A stretch of DNA of 64,000 bases from Thunnus maccoyii (lineage: Eukaryota; Chordata; Actinopteri; Scombriformes; Scombridae). The translations under genes and the position numbers were made by a program. Positions within the stretch are counted from its first letter, which is position 1, and the number at the start of each line of letters is the position of its first letter. The notes under the pieces are model-generated. The model was not told the DNA's origin. It was given only the letters and a program-made list of their open reading frames with translations, and did no database searches. Shown here one piece after another: positions 31,608 to 42,913 of the stretch. The stretch lies in NCBI RefSeq assembly GCF_910596095.1, contig NC_056550.1, positions 25,349,001 through 25,413,000 on the forward strand. Direction: 5' to 3'.

Positions 31608-31613
31608 TTTATT
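31608..31613 (-). terminator. Candidate polyadenylation signal of sco1
   Basis: AATAAA on the minus strand about 290 nt beyond the sco1 stop. It is the nearest hexamer seen downstream on that strand. Confidence 0.4.
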
Positions 31614-31902
31614 GCTTTTCTTATCTTTTATCACAAAATCACAACTTGTTTACATCAGAAATCAGATCTGATCTTTTCCAAGCTATTCATAATTATGTGA
31701 ATGCAGTTTTTCATGGATAATAATGTAGAACAGTATGACAGCATCCAGTCGGCAGACCTGCTTTCATCTGCACATCAACCCTTAAAAAAGGAATGTTACT
31801 GCAGACGTATTAACATACAGTATCCAAAATAAATACAGGCAGTAGTGATTTAAGTTAACGAGTCAGTCAGTGCACGACGGTGAGCACGGGAAAGGCCGCT
31901 GC

Positions 31903-32099
31903 TCACTTTTCCTTCTTGTACTTTCTCATATGTGCTGCTATCGAGTTGGTGATCTCCACACTTCTTTTGTTCTGTCCAAAATATTCCACAAACTCTCCGT
32001 CAGGTCCAACAAGGTACATGATGATTGTGTGATCGACCTAACAGACAACAACAGGTAGAAGTTAGACAGACGGGCAGAATCCTTTATTTATGATCAGAG

Positions 32100-32132
<33 letters not shown>

Positions 32133-35100
32133 CATTACATGTAATATGAGTAAAACTAAAGCAGACTGTAACTCACGATGTAGTCGTTGTCTTCATCCTT
32201 TGGTCCCTGACTGTAATAGACTCTGTAGGATCTGGAAACCTGCTCAACCTGAGCTGTTGTCCCCGTCAGACCAATCAGCTTCGGAGAAAACTCTAAAATT
32301 AAATTAGACGAGATAAACAATCATTTCAATGTTCAGAAATAGTTTATAAAACAGGATGAACAAGCACAAACATGTGCTGTACTATACTGTATTGAGGATT
32401 ATCAGACATATATTTCTGTTTCTATTCATTCTGGGTCTTTTACAGTTCTGTACGCTGAACATGGTTGAAAAAATTTCCACAGATTTGAGATCAATACTTC
32501 CTGGAAAAGTTTAATTCTTCTGCACTGATTGACAGGAAATGAATTGCCGACTATTTTTGATGATCAGTTATGATTTTTGAGTCATTTTTGATGAAAAAAA
32601 AAATACTGAAATTCTCAAGTTCAAGCTTTTTTTTAATATGAAGACATTTTCTGGTTTCTTTAGTCCTCTATGATATAAACTGAACATCTTTGGGTTTATA
32701 TACTGCTGGTCTGAGGTTGCACTGGTGGTGACATTTTTCACCATTTTCTGACACTAACGACTAATCAATTAATGGAGAAAATAATCAACAGATTAAATAT
32801 GCAAACACACAGACGGGTATTTTTCTCAGGAACAGATTTCGACGAGATTTCCTTTGAAATATGAGGATAACTTGTTGAACTACAACTTTCTCCATATACA
32901 TAAAACAGAGGCAGTAAATACTGAGTCAGATCATGTGGTTTTGTACCTTTCACGTACGCAGCCATGGCCTCCGGCGTGTCCCTGTCAGGGTCGATGGTGA
33001 TGAGGATGGGCGTCAGGTTTGGAAGAGATGCTATTTTGTCTGAAGAAAAGCCAAATGGGAACATTAAATACATTAAATTAACGTTATGTCTCGTTACGCC
33101 TGATGAAAACTGTTTTTCTTACCTATTTCATCCACCACTTCGATCATTTTCTCTATTTCGTCCGGGCAGATGTCGGGACAGTGAGTAAAGCCGAAGTAGA
33201 TGAGGACCCACTGGCCCAGGAAGTCCTCGCTCTTGGCGGGCTTGTTGTTGTGATCGATGAGCGAGAACGGACCGCCCAGCGCCGGTCTCCCCATCGATTT
33301 GGTCCTCTCTTTTTCAATCACTGCAAGGTGAGTGAGGTGAGGTGGGTCATTATTAGTTAGTAGAGCTGTACCTGACCTGTTGAACTGGCTGATCAACACA
33401 AAGATTCAACTGGTTGCTGCTTTTTTTTTTCATATAGATTATCAGAAAATCCTTTGGCATGAGTTTCAGTGATGATTTTAACCACATTAACAAAATCAAA
33501 TGCTACAGAGTCATGGGAACATTTAAAAATCAATAAAAGAAAACTGCATATGATGCAAGATTTGAATTGCTGTCATATAATGTCGGGCTAGCATATAGAT
33601 TTGTCAGATATATCCTACTAGTTCACATCTTTATTCCTTGATTCAACAGAATATTTTGTTCAGATATAAAACAATAGCTTTAACTTGTATAACATATTAT
33701 TAACCTGATCTCCACGTGTTCTGTGTACCAACCAGTTTAAACTACTTACGTTCTTCCTTTTCTTTCTTGAAGTATTTCATCGCTCCGAGCAGAGAGCCTC
33801 CGATAGCGAATGTTATCGCTAAAGATTTCCACGTCACAGGCTTTAAAGAGACAAAGAGAAAAAAAAAACAAATCATGTAAAACACACAAAGATCTTTACT
33901 TGTTCAAGACAACTGCTCGCTGGGTTTATTTAGGCTTAAATCTACTGATCAATCTATATTTTCTTTCTTCAAGCGGAGTTGACAGATTCTCCTCTTTAAT
34001 CGACTGTGATGTTGTTAAAGAGAATTCATAACAGGCTTATTTAATGATGTAGAATATACTTTATTATTCTGAAGGTGGTCAGAAAGGAAGCCGACTGTTC
34101 AGTTCATATATTTGATATTTTACATGTTGTTTCAGAGGCCTTGATATACAGCACCAGCTATGATATAAAGCAGACATTTCTCTGCTGAATGCATTTCATT
34201 TAACTGACTGGTGTGTCGTTGGAGATGCTCTCCGTACTCTGCCAAACCTGTTTGTCTTGTCTCACCTTTCCAATTAAAAAGGTGTCAATTTATAAGTCTT
34301 CTAATTATAAATCACTTTAACATGCACATGCAGGCATCAGCAATTTGGGGTGTTTTCAGTGTTTTGCTCGAGAACAACTCGACATCTGGACAGGAGGAGC
34401 TGGGGATCGAACCTACGACCCTACAAGTAACGGCCGACCAGCTCTACCGGGTCGATTGATGACGTACTTATCGCAGACCGGTTTTGGAGCTTCAGATTAA
34501 AAGTTGCAGCTGATACAAAACAACCCCTTCATGGCATTTTTATGCTAAAAAATATGTGCATTAGACTTTGTAAACTGCTTATAATGTACAATCACAAAAA
34601 TCTGACTAGTAGATGATCACAAATGCGGTTACTGTTCACTGCAGACGTCTACGCCTGTATAGGTTTTAAATACAGAGAAAGTTTATTTTGAAAGGACATG
34701 TCCATATTTCAAACTGGGGAAACATAAACTTTTGTCACTTACCCCAGACTTCTTGGGCTTTCCTCCTGATGAGGGCGGTGGAGGTACTGAGGAAAACGCT
34801 CGTGAGCAGCGTTGATTCAACCATTGTGATGATCTGCAGGTGAACCACTGACTCACATTCACCTGTTGATCAGTAAACACAGGAAACAGTGACGAGGTTG
34901 AAATAAAAGGATGCGTTCACAATTTTTCGAGTCAGTCATTCCTCCTGTTCACACTGACTATTAGAAGATCCCTTTATAACGCATTTACAATGTACAGTTG
35001 TATATAAAAGTTTGGGCACCCTACATAGTCAGGTCTCTCTGGCAGATTTCACAGCTTGTAAACATTTTTTCTAGCCAGATAAACATCTTTCTATTATTGT

Positions 35101-37306
35101 GTTTGGGATTTTCTCCCATTCTGCATGCGCAGCTCTTTTAAGATCCACCCACTGATTTTCAGTTAGGCCTTTGTTAAATTCAGGGGACAAAACCTTCATC
35201 TTGCATCTCTTGAGGTAGTCCATGGTGGATTTCCAGGTATGTTTAGGATTATTATCCTGTTGTAGGAGCCATCCTCTTTTCAGCTTCTGCTTTTTTTTTT
35301 TTTTTTTTTTTTTACAGACGGTGTGATGTTTGCTGCCAGAATTTGCTGGTATTTACTGGAATCCATTCTTCCCTCCAACCTGTGCCATGTTTACTGTGCC
35401 TCTGGCTGCAACACAAGCCCAAAGCAGGATAGATCCACCCCCATGCTTAACAGTTGGCAAGGTCTTCTTTTCATTAAATGCTTTTCCTTTTCTTCTCCGA
35501 ACATACCTTTGCTGATTGTGGCCAAAGAGTTTTATTTTTAACTTCATCAGTCTGCAGCACTTGTTTCCAGAACGCATCAGGCTTCTGTCGATGTTCTGTT
35601 GCAAACTTCTGACATTGGATTTTATGAGGAGGACTCTGCTAAATCTTCCTGCAGGTTTTTTGCAGTCAAATGGGGGTTTTGATTTGCCCTTCTGACCAGG
35701 ATACGAGAAGTTCTCCCCGAGAGTTTTGTTTGGTCTTCCAGATCTCATCCTGACCTCCACAGTCGCCCTAAACTGCCATCTCTTAATGACATTTCTCACT
35801 GTGGAAACTGCAACATGACAACACTTTGCTTTCTTCTTCTATCCTTCCCCTGTGTTGTGGGCATCAATAAGTTTTATTTTCACAGCTGCTTAGAGGAACT
35901 CATGGTTGCTGAGTGTTCGCACAAGATTTGAAGAAACTGGCACCGGCTGACATTTCCTGATGATAACTGTTAACATGCCTCAGGCCTGACGAGCTGATGA
36001 AGGTCTGAGACTTTGTAAAGAGAATCTGAGACTTCAGAACTCTTATGGTGCTCTAAGGAAATATTGTGTGTTTTCTTCTATATCCCAGAGACGCTGTGTT
36101 TACGTATTTTCAATTAAAAAAATCACCAAAACATGTTATTTGTTGAGGGGTGCCCAAACTTTTGCAAACAACTGTAAGTGATGGAGGACAAAATCCACAG
36201 TCCTCCTTCTGTGCAAAAATGTATTTAAAAGTTTATCTGAAGCTAATATGAAGCTTCAGCGTCCAAATGAGTCAAATCAAGCAGATATCTTTCAATGTTA
36301 CAGTCTTTTTAGTGCCAAAGTTCCTCTTTTTGTTACTATACTTCCACCGCAGCTCAACAGGGAAACACTGTCCGAGGAAACACAAAGAGGGAATTTGATG
36401 CTAAAAAGACTGTAAATGTGTCAGATATCCACTTGATGTGACTAACTCACACTGCTGAAGCCTCATATAAGCTTCACATCAACTTTTAAATGACTGTGTG
36501 GACACACTGTGGATTTTGGCCTCCATCACTTAAACTGAAAGCACATTTGAAGGATCTTTTAACAGCCGATATGAACAGGAGGAATGATTACAGCGAGGAA
36601 AACCTCTTTCACTGCTCATATAGACACCTGACTGCTGTTTTAAGACACACTTGAAAAACTGTGAACTTGTCCTTTACAGCCTTACATCACGTTCATTTGT
36701 GCACCAAACTCCATTCAAATAGTTGCTAATTTAACGTGGTGTCGTTTGACCAGAAGCCTGATGAAGTAACTCATCTCTACTGAATTATTGAGCACTTTTC
36801 TAACTCTATAGCTATTATGGCTCCTATTTCAATTGTTTGTTAACTGTAAGCGATGTTTCGTATAAAATTTTGACAGTCTCCTACCATTAAACACACCTGT
36901 GTGAGCAGAAAATATCAACAGAGTTTAACGATTCAAGTTCACGGATAAGTTCAGCTGAAATTAGTGTTACACGGTGGGTTGACAAGTGAAAATAGAAGGT
37001 TAAAGTCGTATTTTAGGTTAGCTAGGAAGCGTGGCAACACATCTGCCAGCAGAAAGTATGTTAAATTGCCGTTTTTCTACATGGAGTTTGGTGATAAAAA
37101 CGTACCGCTGGTACCTGCGGCTAGCTTTGACCTACCAGGCAGCCGTTGACTCTCCGCGGTGACAGTGTGTTAAACGGTCCGGTCTCCCTCCGTAAAACAC
37201 TGTGTGTGAATCTGACGGTTTGGAGACGAGAACATTTCTGTAAGACTTTAACGTTACTGTGAAACAACCTGCAGCCCAGGCTGTGATGAAAAACACTCAG
37301 GGACAT
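31903..37306 (-). CDS. sco1: SCO1, mitochondrial copper chaperone for cytochrome c oxidase, complete
   Basis: SCO1 delivers copper to the CuA site of COX subunit 2 at the mitochondrial inner membrane. Seven coding exons join in frame to 307 residues (human protein 301): 37306-37136, 34862-34743, 33840-33750, 33320-33123, 33039-32947, 32292-32177, 32037-31903. The start ([15 protein letters not shown]) begins an arginine-rich, acid-poor presequence, as expected for mitochondrial import. A proline-rich linker ([14 protein letters not shown]) follows, then one membrane segment (about residues 103-119, [16 protein letters not shown]) and the thioredoxin-fold domain. The copper ligands are intact: CPDIC (C175, C179) and H266 in VDHTIIMYL. 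It ends KYKKEK. The 2.27-kb intron 1 hosts nested transposons. In human, SCO1 likewise sits beside the skeletal MYH cluster. A SCO2 paralogue would be less basic in the linker; the synteny favours SCO1. Confidence 0.96.
32101..32132. repeat. (ATT)n microsatellite in sco1 intron 6
   Basis: About ten and a half perfect ATT units between coding exons 6 and 7. Confidence 0.97.
32550..32800 (+). repeat. CGATTAATCG-type dispersed element in sco1 intron 5
   Basis: Shares TTTCTGGTTTCTTTAGTCCT, AAACTGAACATCTTTGGGTT and TTTTTCACCATTTTCTGACA with the copy at 27310-27585, ending in ACTAATCAATTAATGGAGAA-like sequence. Confidence 0.65.
34995..36174 (-). mobile_element. Tc1/mariner-family transposon, decayed
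   Basis: The ends CAGTTGTATATAAAAGTTTG and the complement of CAGTTGTTTGCAAAAGTTTG share AAAAGTTTGGGCACCC as inverted repeats, flanked by TA on both sides (993-994 and 175-176 in the local thousand), the Tc1/mariner target. The length is 1.18 kb. A transposase remnant lies inside on the minus strand. A 23-bp T-run lies at 35291-35313. Confidence 0.9.
35353..35799 (-). pseudogene. Tc1-like transposase remnant
   Basis: An open frame of 148 codons carries fragments typical of Tc1 transposases: a helix-turn-helix region with RSGRPNKTL, then [20 protein letters not shown] and [20 protein letters not shown]. The stretch that should hold the first catalytic aspartates is garbled and the C-terminal third is missing from this frame, so it is non-functional. 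Confidence 0.85.
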
Positions 37307-37559
37307 GTTTGGACCTTGACAGCACCGCCGCTGATGTAAGGAAGCGGTTACAAGTTTACAAAACGTGACAAGTGAAACGGGGAATAAAACATATAAATCA
37401 CTGGTCTGGAGTCAGTTTTACACGTTCATAACGGCTTAAAGTAGCGCGTTCATATCGTTTACATGCTGTTCTCGGGTCAGTGTTCAGGTAGCTGTCATTT
37501 AGCACAGGAAGTGACGTTTCTTACTTCTTCTTCTACGATCATTTCAGTCCTTGTGCTCT

Positions 37560-37578
37560 CTGCCGCCCCCTGGAAGCG
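37560..37578 (-). promoter_or_regulatory. CTCF-like motif upstream of sco1
   Basis: TGCCGCCCCCTGGAAG on the plus strand contains GCCCCCTGG, the complement of the CCAGGGGGC core of the vertebrate CTCF consensus. It lies about 250 bp upstream of the sco1 ATG. Binding is untested. Confidence 0.35.
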
Positions 37579-37639
37579 AGAAAAATAAACATGTACAGCT
37601 TTTGTGATTCACTTTCATTCAGTGGTGGAAGAAGTAATC

Positions 37640-37880
37640 CTTTACAAGTCTGTCAAGTCTGTTTTAAAACAACAGTCAGGTGCCCAAATGAACATTGAAA
37701 TAAGTTCTTCTTGCTGTAATCATTCCTCCTGTGTGACTATTTTGATTTATTGTTTTTTCTAAAAGTAAAAATGCCAAAAATTTTTATCAGGTTCCAATTT
37801 CTCAATTGTGAGGATTTGCTGTTTTTCTTTGGTCTTATGTCATAATAAACTGAATATCTTTTGGTTTAAGACTTTGGTTT
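37640..37880 (+). repeat. Fragments of two dispersed repeats between sco1 and tmem220
   Basis: 37655-37735 (GTTTTAAAACAACAGTCAGG ... GCTGTAATCATTCCTCCTGT) is a fragment of the foldback family seen in sco1 intron 1. 37740-37880 (CAATTTCTCAATTGTGAGGA ... AACTGAATATCTTTTGGTTT) is a partial CGATTAATCG-type element. Neither has coding capacity. Confidence 0.55.
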
Positions 37881-37898
37881 AGACATAAACAAAAGGAA

Positions 37899-38610
37899 GC
37901 AGTGGTGGAAGAAGTACTTGGATTATTTTTGAGTAAAAATAGAAATACAGCTACGTAAAATACTCCATTACAAGTACAAGTCCTCCATGAAAAGTCCTAC
38001 ATAAATAAAAGTACATAGGTTTAAGCAGCTAAATGTACTTAAAGTATTAAAGTAGTGGTTTGATCCCTCTGCCTGAGATATCACTAGCTGTGTTGGCACC
38101 GAATGTGTAAACTGTTGTTATTCTGCATTACTTATTATTGGTTCATTGTTCTTCTCGCCTACTTCTTCTTTTTCACTCTGTATTGTTGTGTGGAATCAAA
38201 TCAAAAGTTTGCAAAGGACCTGAAATCAAGCAGTTTTTGATTTTATTTTTTGAACATGGGGGTCCTCTTGTGGTCTTTTGTTACTCACAACCAGCTTGAA
38301 TTGTTTTCTGTTTTTCATATCCACAGCTTTGCTCAGGACCTTACATGATGTGAGATCTCAGACTTATCACCTGGAATTATTTTAGATTAGACACACTGGT
38401 TTCAACTTTAACAATGTGTTGTATTTTAAAAGCTTGTTATATTATCCATTGTGTCAAATCTTCATCTGAAAAGTAACTAAAGCTGTCAAATAAATGTAGT
38501 GGAGTGGAAAGTACAATATTTCCCTCTGAAATGTAGTGGAGTGGAAGTATAAATTAGCATCAAATGGAAATACTTTAGTACAGCATTTGAGTATTTTATC
38601 AAGGTGTTTC
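37899..38610 (+). mobile_element. Non-autonomous TIR element, copy 2 (rearranged)
   Basis: Begins CAGTGGTGGAAGAAGTACTT and shares AATACTCCATTACAAGTACA and AAAGCTTGTTATATTATCCA with copies 1 and 3. The middle (about 38095-38390) is unrelated to the other copies, yet sequence resumes at ACTGGTTTCAACTTTAACAA, exactly where the nested hAT-like insert ends in copy 1. The right end is worn away. Confidence 0.65.
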
Positions 38611-38840
38611 ATAATATTTACAGAATGCACTTAATTTCAAGGAGGAACACCAGAAGTCATTGTAGATTTTAATATAAAATCAATAACTTTATCAGTCCAA
38701 AATTACATATGTAATTGTACATTGAAGAGAGAGAAGTAATAATACTGATACACAACAATTTGTTGGTCCACATTCGATGAAATATACTTCCAAAAATTAT
38801 ACCATTTCACAGCCCTTTTCTTTAATAATACTATAAAAAG

Positions 38841-38846
38841 TTTATT
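38841..38846 (-). terminator. Candidate polyadenylation signal of tmem220
   Basis: AATAAA on the minus strand about 125 nt beyond the tmem220 stop codon. Confidence 0.5.
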
Positions 38847-38970
38847 TAAGCAGCATTCTTGGTCCAGGATTTTCAGTCAAAGAACACAACAATCAGCCAT
38901 TCTCATTATGCTCCTTCACTATTGTTTTCTTTTACTTTACTGACTCACAAAAGAGGGAAGAAGTTGAAGT

Positions 38971-40999
38971 CTAGATGGCAGTTTTACAATGTGAAGGCCA
39001 GTTTGATCTCAGCTCCTTGTTGATATAGTAGTAAAGCCAGGCCACGAAGGGGAAGACAGTGATGGCGGCAGCTGTTGACACTCTGAGCGCCCCGACTGGA
39101 GCTCTGACACAGAAAAGTGGAATACAATTCAGGAAATAAAAACACATACTGGAAAAAAAACAAAAGGAGCGACATTCATCTCCTGCTACGTGTTAATTTT
39201 ACCTTCCGGAGTGGCGACACAGGAGAAGCCAAACAAGCGTCAACATGAGACCAGAAAATTCTCTAACAGGGGACAGAAATAACAAAAGCACATTAGGATT
39301 TCTACCTGAATCATTGCTGCTTACATATTTATGTGCTCATTTTGTTCATATTAAGATGATCCCAAACAACTTATAGTGAGTGCAACGTTAGATTAAAATT
39401 TAGCATGTTGACAACAACACAGCCAATATGAAGCATGAAAGGGGTCAGAGCCATAAAACCATATGAGAGTCTGCAGGGCACTCTGTATATTAAGTGCGCT
39501 GCCACCTCAATTAAAGGATAATGCTGATAATATTTTTCTTATTGTTAACAAATCTCATGTTTGGAGTGAAACCAACAATGGACTGATCTACTTACTTACC
39601 TCTGTTGTTGCCCAAAAGACTACCAAAAACACATCAATGAGTCACACCGCTGCACTGGGTGACATGTTCCTTTATTATGACGAGTTTGGTCAAGTTAGTT
39701 TGTTTAGAAACGGCTCCAAAGACTAAAAACAGCAATCATGTTTTCAGTCTCCGGAGAGCAGTTCTGTGTACGGCAGTTTACAGAGCTTCACAAGCTCATT
39801 GAGCTACATATCACAACCTATTTGCTTGTTACATGGTCAATTTCTCAAAGAACTTCAGTACAAAGTTGCTATCATTAGTCTTTGGAGCCATTTCTAAACA
39901 AACTACTACACCCAAACTCTTCATGATGAAGGAACATGTCACCCAGTGCAGCGGTGTGGCTCACTGATGTGTTTTTAATAGTTTTTGGACAACAATGGAG
40001 GTCTACAGCACAGAGGAATAAGATATATCAGGCTTTGGATACACACACAATAATTGTAAGTAGGATCACTGTGCAACCAATGCAGATACAAGTCTTGCAT
40101 GTTGAAGGTAATTTAAAAAAAAGATGTCACAACTGTTGAAGACCTGTGAAAAGTTCTTTTTAGATCACTACAGTGGTGCAAACTCAGTTGAAGTAAGATG
40201 TGGTCTACCTGCCCTCCTCCTGCTGGAAGATCTCTGTGATCCGTTCTTTATAAAGTCTCCATCCCAACATGGCAGTAACAGCACTGGAAATCATCATGTG
40301 GAGATCAGCGACACGCCTCCAGGGCAAAGTCTCTGCAAAGAAAGACAAGTTACGCTCTGAGGATGAGTTTCTCCGAGTTGTACCGTCACTATACAGCCAC
40401 TTGATGTCACCAACACTTTACAGTGTATTTCAAGCAGAGTTCAACAGCTTGTATAGTGGGGTAAACAGGAAAACACAGATTGTCCAAGTCATAGGGAAGG
40501 AAATCCTGAAAGTTACTGGGTTTATATTCACTGTTATAAGTTTTTTAATCTAAAAAACATAATGTATACTAAATTAACACAAAAACAAACTTCCACTAAA
40601 GATCCAAACTCATCTCTTTACCTGTCACATGGGGTTTCAGGCCAATAAAAGCACACAGGACTGCAGGAATACCATAACCAACCTGTAAGAGAGACGTGGT
40701 GTAAATAACAAATCATATCTAAAATCATGAAAGAGACAAACATATAAGGCATGTTTGAAATCTTACCATCCATATTCCTGCGTCTGGATCATTGATCTAA
40801 AGAGGTCAAGACACACTTCAGTGTTACTGATCAGGAATTAAAACGCTAATAAAAAAGGAAAAAAAGAAAGATTTAAAACTAAAACCCTCACCTGCACGTA
40901 TGTTGAAAGAGCAAAAAATAAAGACATGAAAACGTTGCAGACTTGCCAAATGACAGTAAGCCATGTTTTAGTGTTTTTCTCTTTACAAACTTCTCCCAT
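38971..40999 (-). CDS. tmem220: TMEM220, multi-pass membrane protein of unknown function, complete
   Basis: Six coding exons join in frame to 171 residues (human about 160): 40999-40892, 40796-40767, 40682-40622, 40332-40209, 39262-39203, 39103-38971. Family landmarks are visible: NDPDAGIWM after the first membrane segment, GIPAVLCAFIGLKPHVTG in the second, QQEEGREFSG before the fourth, and the C-terminal block YYYINKELRSNWPSHCKTAI before the TAG. Hydrophobic stretches suggest four or five membrane spans (about residues 16-35, 48-61, 75-92, 115-130 and 140-160). No catalytic motif is visible and the family's role is not established. Position beside sco1 on the same strand matches human 17p. 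The third intron contains a long inverted repeat. Exon 2 is only 30 nt. The ATG opens MGEVCKEKN, and no longer in-frame extension was adopted. Confidence 0.92.
39600..40001. repeat. Long inverted repeat (foldback) in tmem220 intron
   Basis: The left arm 39600-39726 (from CTCTGTTGTTGCCCAAAAG to GGCTCCAAAGACTAA) is mirrored by 39875-40001 with roughly 85% identity by eye, including ACACCGCTGCACTGGGTGAC in both arms. The spacer is about 150 bp. It could be a non-autonomous DNA element with long terminal inverted repeats. The open frames in it (39463-39726 and 39936-40139) are arms of the palindrome, not genes. Confidence 0.8.
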
Positions 41000-41480
41000 C
41001 GTTGTTTTCTAACCTTTCACTTCCCCGCCCGGGCGTGCGGGACGTAAGGACGTCACAAAGCAGACGCACTGATCCACTCCTCCGACTCTATTAAATCCGC
41101 TGAGGGTTTGTTTGATATTCACAAAGCCATCTCCACGGTGTTTGGACATAAACCACAATTCTTTAATTATTTAATGTCTCAGATTACAGATGCTGTAGGC
41201 CCAAATCTCCTTTCTCATTAGATTTTGGCCCCCAAACCATCATAAATTACGGATATTTTGTAATTTTGGGCTGTATAACTGTCACCACTACATCCAATTA
41301 TTTAATCATATGATTACAGACGAGTTGTTTATATGTTATTTAATTGATTTATCTTCTAATGTGTCATATAAAACATACACAGGTTTGTTTTAATCAATTG
41401 CATTGGATTAAATCTTGGACGTTATCTTCCCGGGCTGCCCTGTTCACCAAAACGAGCACACATTCCCCCCAAAACCGCAG

Positions 41481-41488
41481 TGACGTCA
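41481..41488. promoter_or_regulatory. CRE palindrome TGACGTCA
   Basis: A perfect 8-bp CREB/ATF consensus about 480 bp upstream of tmem220, followed within 40 bp by ACTTCCGG, an ETS-type site. No gene start was identified next to it. Confidence 0.4.
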
Positions 41489-41671
41489 AGCTAGCAAACT
41501 GAAAAGAGACAAGACTTCCGGTATCTCTTTGCAAATAATATCGTTATTTACTGCAAATTTACAATATGTTATTCATGGCTTGTTATTTAATATTACTTGA
41601 TGATTAATATGGTAAAATAGTAATAATAACGTATATTTTATATTTATATTTATTCATATAGCACATATATC

Positions 41672-41682
41672 CATCTATCTGC

Positions 41683-41738
<56 letters not shown>
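41672..41738. repeat. (ATCT)n microsatellite
   Basis: About 13 uninterrupted ATCT/CTAT units after an imperfect start. Confidence 0.97.
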
Positions 41739-42334
41739 AAACATTTGACTTATATACTGTATAAATATAAAATGCAGTATATAGTAGAATAGAATAGAGT
41801 AAACCAGGACAGTAAACTTGATAAAGACAATAAACACAACAAAGTATAAACAATTAAAACAACTTGCATCAAAATTATACATTTTTATAATATTTACAAA
41901 TTATCTTTCAGTGCAAATTATAAAAATCACAGCAACATGTTCGGATGGATTGTTGATGCAGTTTATATTATTTATATTTACCAGCATGGGAAAATATTTT
42001 AGTGCTGTTTGTTTATTATTTTAACTGTGCATGGTGCAAACACAGCCGTGTATATCTATTTGATAGACTGTATAGTTATTTGATTTAAAAACATATTCAT
42101 TTTCAGTTTTCTATTGAGCTCTAGCCCCACATTACCAAGGGCTTAGAACAACCTTATGAGCTCAACAGCTTGTCCACATTTCATTTATATTTATATGTAT
42201 TTATATTATGCTTGCATTTGACATATTCCTAAACTAATTTATATTTAATAAAATGATCACGAATAAACTAACACATGGCACACCTGGGGCAGGATAGTAG
42301 AGGCTGGTTTCTGAGGCTCTGGGCAAAAACCACC

Positions 42335-42560
42335 TGGCAACTAATGATTATTTACATTATCGATTAATCTGTCAATTATTTTCTTGATTAATTGATTAGT
42401 TATTTGGTCTATAAAATGTCAGAAAATGGTGAAAAATGACCAGCAGTCCACGACCCAAATATATTCAGTTTACTATTATAGAAGACTAAAGAAACCAGAA
42501 AATATTCACATTTAAGAAGCTGGAATCGGAGGAGAAAAAAAGACTGAAAACGATGATTAA
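42335..42560 (-). repeat. CGATTAATCG-type dispersed element, inverted copy
   Basis: Reads CAACTAATGATTATTTACAT, ATCGATTAATCTGTCAATTA and TCTATAAAATGTCAGAAAAT, then AATATATTCAGTTTACTATT. This is the reverse complement of the order seen at 27310-27585. Confidence 0.65.
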
Positions 42561-42913
42561 TTGGCTGCAGATGCAGTCTGGGCTGACTGCCTTCCTTTCA
42601 CAGCAATAAAATGCCTTTCAACCAGCAAAGTAAAATGCTGCAAACTCATTGCACTTGTTTACCTTTGTTGCTATTTTAAACAGCTTTTATTCATTCTTGT
42701 ACTTGAGTGTAGTTATATAATTGCTTTACTTAATGTTTCTGAAACTGTCTTAAGTATATTTTTTTAGTAATCTTATGTTTTTAGTGGTTAAGTTTGTTGA
42801 AATCGTTTTATTTTGCAGGTGCACTGTTTTTGGTCTGGGAGAAACTGAATTTTACTTCAATGTATGTGACTACTGAGAAATTAAACTGGAATTTTTTAAA
42901 TTTATTTCAAAAC

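Larger units (their letters stand above)
34904..36676. mobile_element. Foldback/TIR element in sco1 intron 1, interrupted by a Tc1 element
   Basis: The left end reads AAAGGATGCGTTCACAATTT and the right end is the complement of AAAGGACAAGTTCACAGTTT. The inverted arms extend far inward: TCATTCCTCCTGTTCA and GTGATGGAGGACAAAATCCA on the left mirror AATGATTACAGCGAGG-side sequences and TTGGCCTCCATCACTTAAAC on the right. The left arm is split at a TA by the Tc1 element at 34995-36174. Without that insert the foldback would be about 0.6 kb. Confidence 0.65.

Noticed and set aside
39463-40139. Open frames in tmem220 intron that resemble each other in mirror image
   Set aside because: They are the two arms of an inverted repeat, not paired genes.
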